The notes under the pieces are model-generated. The model was given only the letters and a program-made list of their open reading frames with translations, searched no databases and was not told where the DNA came from. A DNA stretch of 64,000 nucleotides from Oscillospiraceae bacterium (GTDB taxonomy: Bacteria > Bacillota > Clostridia > Oscillospirales > CAG-382): contig SVRD01000007.1 of NCBI GenBank assembly GCA_015064955.1, positions 1-64,000 of the forward strand. Direction: 5' to 3'. The position numbers and the translations under genes are program-made. Shown one piece after another: positions 59,570 to 64,000 of this stretch (the stretch's first letter is position 1; each line of letters opens with the position of its first letter).

Positions 59570-61682
59570 ACGATTTGCCGCACTTTTTCTGCTTTGCGTG
59601 CTTTTGTGTGCCGCACTGCCTGCTTCGGCGTCCGAAGTCGAGAATCTGGTGCTCGGTCTTGAATATACCGTCGAAACGGGTGAGCCGGTTACCATGTCGC
59701 ACCTTAATTTCAGCGAAGCGGGTACCAAGTTCGACCTCGACAACGGTCAGCTGACCGACGGAAAAACCGCGACAAATTCGCCCTCGGCTGACGGCTGGTA
59801 TTGCGCGTTCCGCGGTCAAAGCCGTATAATCGGCTTTGATTTGGGAAGCGTTTGCGCGGTGTCGGGGATAGAAGCAGGCTTCCTCCACGCGAAAGCCCCC
59901 GCTGTTTATGCCCCGAGATACGTAAGAGTTTATATTTCGGAAAACGGAACCGATTATATGACGGTATGCGATCATCTTACGGGATATGATCTTACCGATA
60001 CTGCTGTAAGCCGCAAGGAGCTTTCGCTTGCTTTTGACAATATTTACGCGGCGCGCTACGTTAAGGTGGAGTTTTGTTGCGATATCTTTGCTTATTGCGA
60101 TGAAATTCGCGTTTTGGGAAGCAAGGAAACCGACGGAAGCGAAAAAAGCATTACTCCCGACAAAAAACCGACAGAAAAGGGATACTTAAAATCGCTTGGC
60201 GGAAGCAGCAACATAATAAAGCTTTACAACGGATATTATAACCACGACACAAATATCGGGATCCTTTACGAGAATGAGATCCTTCCATACGTAGCATATC
60301 TTGACACCAACGGAAACATAGCGGGGAAGATGTTCGATGCTATCGCGCTCGTGCCCTGCCACGGCGATTATCCCTCGGGGGGAAGATTGGTAAAGACCAA
60401 CGGAAAGCCCGGCGCGGTGATGAGCGATTGGGAGCTCTATTTTGAATACACCTTCAGAGACGGGCAGGATCTTTATGCGATAAACAACGTTGCGGGCAGA
60501 GTTAACGAGGCACTCTCGCTGAAGGATAAATATCCTGTATATCTCACGATACCTTATCCCACCGTGTTGAGCGATAAGCCGTTCGGCGATATCGACGGTG
60601 ACGGCGAGGAGGAAAGCTGTCAAACCTTGGAAGAGCGTTTGGCAATAGTCAAATGGTATATCGATAAATGCATCGAAAAGTTTGAGTCAAAGAACTATGC
60701 AAATATCGAGCTTGCCGGCTTTTATTGGCTTCGCGAGGAAGTGAATTACAGCGATTCCGACCACGAGGATATTCTTGTTATCGAGGCTAACGAGTATATC
60801 GAAAAGAAACGACTCGATTCGATCTTCGATCCGTTTTATCTCTCTGTCGGCTTTGACGAATGGGAATATCTCGGCTTTGACGGCGCGGTAATGCAGCCGA
60901 ACCTTGCGTTTTCCGACGTATACAGCTATTTCGAAGCGGGAATGCTCGAGGAGTTTGCACAATCGGTATACGATAATAATCTCGGTGTTGAGATCGAAAC
61001 AAACGAGCCCTCATTTTTCAGAGGCGACGATTATTTAAAGGCAGGCTTTAATTACGAAAGCTATCTCTATTACGGCAGTAAGACGGGATATATGAACAGC
61101 CTGAAGACCTATTATCAGGGTGCCGGCCCCGGAAGCTTTTATGATTTCTGCTATGCCGATATCAGCACACCGAAGGGAATATATCTGCGCAGGCTTTACG
61201 ATATCACCTATTCGTTCATTCACGGCGTTTATAAAAACCTTGCACCGATCGTCGAAATCGGCGACATCGAGCTTTTGGCGGGCGATACTCGCGCTATGGC
61301 GGATATTTCGATAACCGATTCCGATTCTTATTGGGGCGATATCGCTGTAAGCTTCCCGACCGAGCCGTCACACGGAAAGGTGACTGTTGCGGCGAGCAAG
61401 AAAACGCTTGTCTACCGTCCCGACGATAATTTTGTCGGCGAGGATTCGTTTACCGTATGCGTGAGCGACGGATTCAATAAATCCGAGGAAATTACTGTAA
61501 CTGTTACAGTGAACGAGGCGGAAATATCGGAAATCGAAGCGACCTCGGAGGTAAGCGACGATACATCAAAGCCCGACGTCGAGGAAAATCCTGTTCCTGT
61601 CTGGCTTATCGCGGTTTTGTGTATTCTCGGCGGCGCGGTGGTATTGACCGCAGTTATAATGATAGTAAAGCGTAAAAAATAA
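59562..61682 (+). CDS. DUF4855-type secreted protein with Ig-like domain and C-terminal anchor
   Basis: The start at 59562 (MIKRFAALF, 706 residues) follows CGGAGGA and lies inside the SGNH gene's last codons. After a signal peptide (to about SAS-E) comes a discoidin-like beta domain (about 28-190), a DUF4855-like barrel region (about 215-560; LYNGYYNHDTNIGILYENE, FYWLREEVNYSDSDHED), a cadherin/Ig-like repeat (about 570-660; DNFVGEDSFTVCVSDGFN) and a C-terminal membrane helix with a KRKK tail. No LPXTG motif is present. It is probably a membrane-anchored glycan-active or binding protein working with the SGNH partner. Confidence 0.82.
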   Translation: MIKRFAALFLLCVLLCAALPASASEVENLVLGLEYTVETGEPVTMSHLNFSEAGTKFDLDNGQLTDGKTATNSPSADGWYCAFRGQSRIIGFDLGSVCAVSGIEAGFLHAKAPAVYAPRYVRVYISENGTDYMTVCDHLTGYDLTDTAVSRKELSLAFDNIYAARYVKVEFCCDIFAYCDEIRVLGSKETDGSEKSITPDKKPTEKGYLKSLGGSSNIIKLYNGYYNHDTNIGILYENEILPYVAYLDTNGNIAGKMFDAIALVPCHGDYPSGGRLVKTNGKPGAVMSDWELYFEYTFRDGQDLYAINNVAGRVNEALSLKDKYPVYLTIPYPTVLSDKPFGDIDGDGEEESCQTLEERLAIVKWYIDKCIEKFESKNYANIELAGFYWLREEVNYSDSDHEDILVIEANEYIEKKRLDSIFDPFYLSVGFDEWEYLGFDGAVMQPNLAFSDVYSYFEAGMLEEFAQSVYDNNLGVEIETNEPSFFRGDDYLKAGFNYESYLYYGSKTGYMNSLKTYYQGAGPGSFYDFCYADISTPKGIYLRRLYDITYSFIHGVYKNLAPIVEIGDIELLAGDTRAMADISITDSDSYWGDIAVSFPTEPSHGKVTVAASKKTLVYRPDDNFVGEDSFTVCVSDGFNKSEEITVTVTVNEAEISEIEATSEVSDDTSKPDVEENPVPVWLIAVLCILGGAVVLTAVIMIVKRKK

Positions 61683-61686
61683 TAAT

Positions 61687-61727
61687 AAACGCTTCTCATA
61701 AGCCCTTGCTTCTGAGAAGCGTTTTTG
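61687..61727 (+). terminator. terminator of the SGNH-DUF4855 operon
   Basis: AAACGCTTCTCA / TGAGAAGCGTTT stem with a partly paired loop and a T-run. Confidence 0.8.
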
Positions 61728-61729
61728 TA

Positions 61730-62116
61730 TTAAGTCAGCCCGAAGCTTATGCCGATGGCGCTGTTTACCTGCTGCATAGTGGTGTCGTCGAGCTTGCCCA
61801 TTCGCTCCTTCAGTCTGCGCTTGTCGATCGTGCGTATCTGCTCGAGCAATATCACCGAGTTTTTTGCAAGGCCGCAATCGGTATCGCCCGAAAGCGAGTG
61901 CGCCGCGGTCACCTCGATGTGTGTAGGAAGCTTTGCTTTGCCGGTGCGGCTTGTTATTGCCGCGGCGATAACTGTCGGGCTGTATTTGTTGCCCATATCG
62001 TTTTGTACGATCAGCACGGGGCGTATCCCGCCCTGCTCCGAGCCGACGACAGGACTGAGGTCGGCGTAGTATATGTCGCCTCGGCGGATTCCTTCCTCGC
62101 CGTTTTGTGTCTTCAA
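61730..62116 (-). CDS. mazF: MazF/EndoA-type mRNA endoribonuclease toxin
   Basis: MazF-family toxins cut single-stranded mRNA at short motifs and are normally held by an antitoxin made from the gene just upstream. Here the best start is TTG 62116 (128 residues), 7 nt after AGGAGTG; the ATG at 62173 precedes that site. The fold markers [29 protein letters not shown] (catalytic Arg), [10 protein letters not shown] and AKLPTHIEV (active-site Thr/Ser) are all intact. No antitoxin-like ORF lies in the 131 bp upstream. Alr, its usual Bacillota neighbour, lies 5.5 kb away. Confidence 0.88.
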   Translation of the reverse strand: MKTQNGEEGIRRGDIYYADLSPVVGSEQGGIRPVLIVQNDMGNKYSPTVIAAAITSRTGKAKLPTHIEVTAAHSLSGDTDCGLAKNSVILLEQIRTIDKRRLKERMGKLDDTTMQQVNSAIGISFGLT

Positions 62117-62195
62117 TGTTGAACACTCCTTCTGATGTAAGTATATGTTTACATACAATAGTGTTGCCAACATCGCATTGTTTATATCACAAAAA

Positions 62196-62236
62196 CAAAA
62201 AATCACCCTGCCGACTTTATGGACGGCGGGGCGATT
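62196..62236 (-). terminator. terminator of the membrane protein operon
   Basis: On the minus strand AATCGCCCCGCCG pairs with CGGCAGGGTGATT (G-T and one mismatch) and is followed by TTTTTG. It separates this operon from mazF. Confidence 0.75.
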
Positions 62237-62247
62237 GGTTTACATAA

Positions 62248-63300
62248 TCAATTCTCGATTATAGCTTCTTTAATGTATTTGTTGAAGAAATTCGTTGTTC
62301 CCGAGTTTACGTAGTCGAGCTCGATATCGACCATTCCGAGAGGATGGTTTTTATCGACTGTGACCGAGCGTCTTTGCCAGAATCCGATACCGCTCTTGAA
62401 GGTGAGAGAGGCGTAACCCTTGCAGTGTCGGTCGATAACCTTCAGATACTCCTCGCAACGCTGCTTCATCGCTTCGCCGCTTTGAATTCCGCTTATCGTT
62501 ATTTCACAGCAGATGTTGTTCCAAAGTGCATCGGGCGCTGAGGAGAGTATTGCTTCTCCGCGGCGGTTTACGAATCTGTCGAATGTCACAATAAAGCCGT
62601 CGTCGGGGAATGCTTCGCGCAAAACACTTGTGATTTCAAGGATATACGGCTCGCATATCTTGCGCTCCATCAATCTTTGAAAGCCGTCGGCTATAACGTC
62701 GTCACCGAGCGTTATCGAGGCGGTTTCGGTGGGGTAAACACTGCTCGATGCATCGACTGTGTAAGCCCCCGTCTGATAGCGGTAGTAAATGCTCGAAAAC
62801 TCGAAATCGCCGAGTGCGGCGTTTTCGGATTCGGGATAGATCGTATTCGTATATTCGGTGATCTTGTTTTTTGCGCCGATTGCCGTTATGGGATTGCCGA
62901 CAAATATTATTCCGAGCGCGAACGACAGTAAAGCACCGGCGGTGATGATCGAGATCCCTTTTGCCTTGCTCTTTTTCAGCGCTTTGAAGCCGAGATTGAA
63001 CGCGAGCACGGCAAGTAGACATAATGCGGTGAACATTATTGCGACCGATGTGTCTGCGGTTTCGGTTGTGTTGAAAATAAACACGGTAACACCGAACAAA
63101 ACGCATTTGTACATAAGCTCGAGCTTTAAAAATACACTTGCGGCGCACAGAAGCAACGAAAGCGGAGTCATCGCAATAATTCCGGCAGAGCGTCTGAAGC
63201 AAAGCGCGCAAAGGAACGCCAGAATCGCGGTAAGAACGAGATTTACGGCATATTTCAGGGTTTCGTTATTCTTTTTGCCCTTTGTTTTGGTGTCGCTCAT
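62248..63300 (-). CDS. membrane protein of unknown function
   Basis: A 350-residue protein has a Lys-rich cytoplasmic start, five predicted membrane helices in the first 140 residues (YAVNLVLTAILAFLCALCF through GALLSFALGIIFV) and a 200-residue extracellular or cytoplasmic domain with mixed alpha/beta pattern and the end NFFNKYIKEAIIEN. I do not recognise the family. Its start overlaps the RNHCP gene's stop by ATGA, so both are co-translated. Confidence 0.7.
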   Translation of the reverse strand: MSDTKTKGKKNNETLKYAVNLVLTAILAFLCALCFRRSAGIIAMTPLSLLLCAASVFLKLELMYKCVLFGVTVFIFNTTETADTSVAIMFTALCLLAVLAFNLGFKALKKSKAKGISIITAGALLSFALGIIFVGNPITAIGAKNKITEYTNTIYPESENAALGDFEFSSIYYRYQTGAYTVDASSSVYPTETASITLGDDVIADGFQRLMERKICEPYILEITSVLREAFPDDGFIVTFDRFVNRRGEAILSSAPDALWNNICCEITISGIQSGEAMKQRCEEYLKVIDRHCKGYASLTFKSGIGFWQRRSVTVDKNHPLGMVDIELDYVNSGTTNFFNKYIKEAIIEN

Positions 63301-63626
63301 TCATATTCCTCCAGATTGTAGGGGTTGGTAAGCTTAATAAGAAGCGCGGTATCGTCGTCGGATTGCATTTTGTTGTTGCGTTCGGCACCGCATTTTGTGC
63401 ATTTATGGGTGATGATAAAGCCTTTTTTTGAATTCACGGTAACTGCGCTCGGACGCATCATCGCACCGCATTCCGACGCACGATCGCCGGGGTTTACGTC
63501 GACGTGCTTTGAATAAAGGCAATATGGGCAGTGATTGCGTGAGCTGTATCCGAGCGGTGAGACCTCTTTTCCACAATGGCCGCAGATAAATCCACTATCA
63601 TTCTTGGTAAAAATTTTGTTTTCCAT
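63297..63626 (-). CDS. RNHCP domain zinc protein
   Basis: This 109-residue protein carries the RNHCP signature (SSRNHCPYCLYSKHVD) and two further CxxC pairs (ICGHCGKE, KCTKCG), which together would hold zinc. RNHCP proteins are small, widespread in Bacillota and Actinomycetota, and of unknown function, perhaps nucleic-acid binding. It is the first gene of the minus unit, overlapping the membrane protein gene. Confidence 0.88.
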   Translation of the reverse strand: MENKIFTKNDSGFICGHCGKEVSPLGYSSRNHCPYCLYSKHVDVNPGDRASECGAMMRPSAVTVNSKKGFIITHKCTKCGAERNNKMQSDDDTALLIKLTNPYNLEEYE

Positions 63627-63667
63627 ATGTAAATTCCGTTAAAGCTGTGTAAATTTTAAAAAAGGGG

Positions 63668-63696
63668 TTTAAATTTGGATTTTTTTATAGTATAAT
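63668..63696 (+). promoter_or_regulatory. promoter of the yqhQ-like gene
   Basis: TTTAAA, 17 nt, TATAAT on the plus strand, ending 38 nt before the ATG. The -35 is weak. Confidence 0.5.
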
Positions 63697-63734
63697 ACAA
63701 AAACATAAGAAAATCAACTGTAAGTGAGGATAAA

Positions 63735-64000
63735 ATGAGCGAAAACAGCAATATGCCCGAAAAGAGCGGCTGCGATATTTCTGCACGCAGAGGCACTGTC
63801 GGCGGTCAGGCAATCATCGAGGGCGTTATGATGCGCGGCAAAAAGCACACCGCGATCGCAGTACGCAGAATGGACAATAAAAAAATCGCGGTATCGAGAA
63901 AGGGAAACACCTCGATATCCGATAAGTACAAATTTTTGAAGTGGCCGTTGATACGCGGCGTGGTCAACTTTATCGAATCTATGAAGATGTCCTTCACGAC
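63735..64000 (+). CDS. DUF1385 (YqhQ-like) membrane protein, 5' part
   Basis: The gene starts behind AAGTGAGGA and runs off the end of the window, leaving 88 full codons. The translation contains the DUF1385/YqhQ signature GGQAIIEGVMMRG and the following basic RRMDNKKIAV and WPLIRGVVNFIES segments, so the family is certain despite the truncation. YqhQ proteins are conserved membrane proteins of Bacillota, often upstream of prmC and prfA; that neighbourhood lies outside the window. Confidence 0.9.
   Translation, partial: MSENSNMPEKSGCDISARRGTVGGQAIIEGVMMRGKKHTAIAVRRMDNKKIAVSRKGNTSISDKYKFLKWPLIRGVVNFIESMKMSFT

Noticed and set aside
62117-62247. Antitoxin gene upstream of mazF
   Set aside because: The region holds only a terminator, a possible promoter and the mazF ribosome site; the one ATG there is in frame with mazF itself.

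Overview
The window looks like chromosome of a Gram-positive, low-to-mid G+C anaerobe of class Clostridia, probably a gut-type Oscillospirales/Eubacteriales relative; this is inferred from gene content, not from a search. Supporting signs are WhiA, YitT, YqhQ (DUF1385) and RsmI homologues, a PolA whose proofreading domain is degenerate, rubrerythrin with a PerR-type regulator, many lipoproteins with Ser/Glu/Asp linkers, dockerin-like secreted proteins, strong AGGAGG ribosome sites and TTGACA-17-TATAAT promoters. I see no rRNA, tRNA, CRISPR array, transposase or phage gene.

Layout. 0-11.6 kb is one minus-strand polycistron from a single strong promoter: polA, a B12-binding radical SAM protein, rsmI, a secreted cohesin/dockerin-like protein, a lipoprotein, a YitT membrane protein, an FkbM methyltransferase, a flavin reductase, galactokinase and a YycJ-type hydrolase. 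11.6-22.8 kb holds short units: a small membrane protein, a PfkB sugar kinase, an orphan solute-binding lipoprotein, an E2-like acyltransferase, a GH25 lysozyme, a cation/proton antiporter, a DUF4434-type glycosidase-like lipoprotein, an SGNH lipoprotein and a secreted protein with an 18-bp repeat array beside a two-component system (22.9-24.9 kb). 25-32.7 kb has a MATE exporter with a methyltransferase, an ABC exporter, a Cthe_2159-type carbohydrate-binding lipoprotein and a Gfo/Idh oxidoreductase. 32.8-34.1 kb is an ECF sigma/anti-sigma operon ending in a 41-residue lipoprotein that the ORF track misses. 34.2-40.1 kb has a PAP2 protein, a zinc-ribbon membrane protein, perR-rubrerythrin behind a palindromic operator, and ygiQ-VOC-PH.

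40.2-50.6 kb is the most rearranged part. Two lipoprotein genes with near-identical leaders lie beside a class A penicillin-binding protein, and one of them ends in a 65-bp copy of the PBP gene. The next genes are dnaE, whiA and murB. The dnaE start is duplicated (95 bp) around a 179-bp element made of hairpins, leaving an aborted 41-codon dnaE copy. WhiA lacks about half of its LAGLIDADG domain. 50.7-55 kb carries two more dockerin-like proteins around sugar-metabolism genes. 55.1-58.4 kb is a minus operon of an unknown cysteine-rich protein, nnrD, a lipoprotein and alr. 58.5-61.7 kb holds a secreted SGNH/DUF4855 pair. The end has an orphan mazF, a membrane protein, an RNHCP zinc protein and the start of yqhQ.

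Taken together the secreted proteins (three dockerin-like proteins, the Cthe_2159-type binder, DUF4434 and DUF4855 barrels, two SGNH esterase-like lipoproteins, a solute-binding protein) point to polysaccharide handling at the cell surface. The cytoplasmic galactokinase, PfkB kinase, TIM-barrel isomerase and Gfo/Idh enzymes could take up the released sugars. Cell-wall functions (alr, murB, PBP, GH25, PAP2) and DNA replication (polA, dnaE) form the housekeeping background. Promoter, terminator and operon calls are from reading the sequence only.
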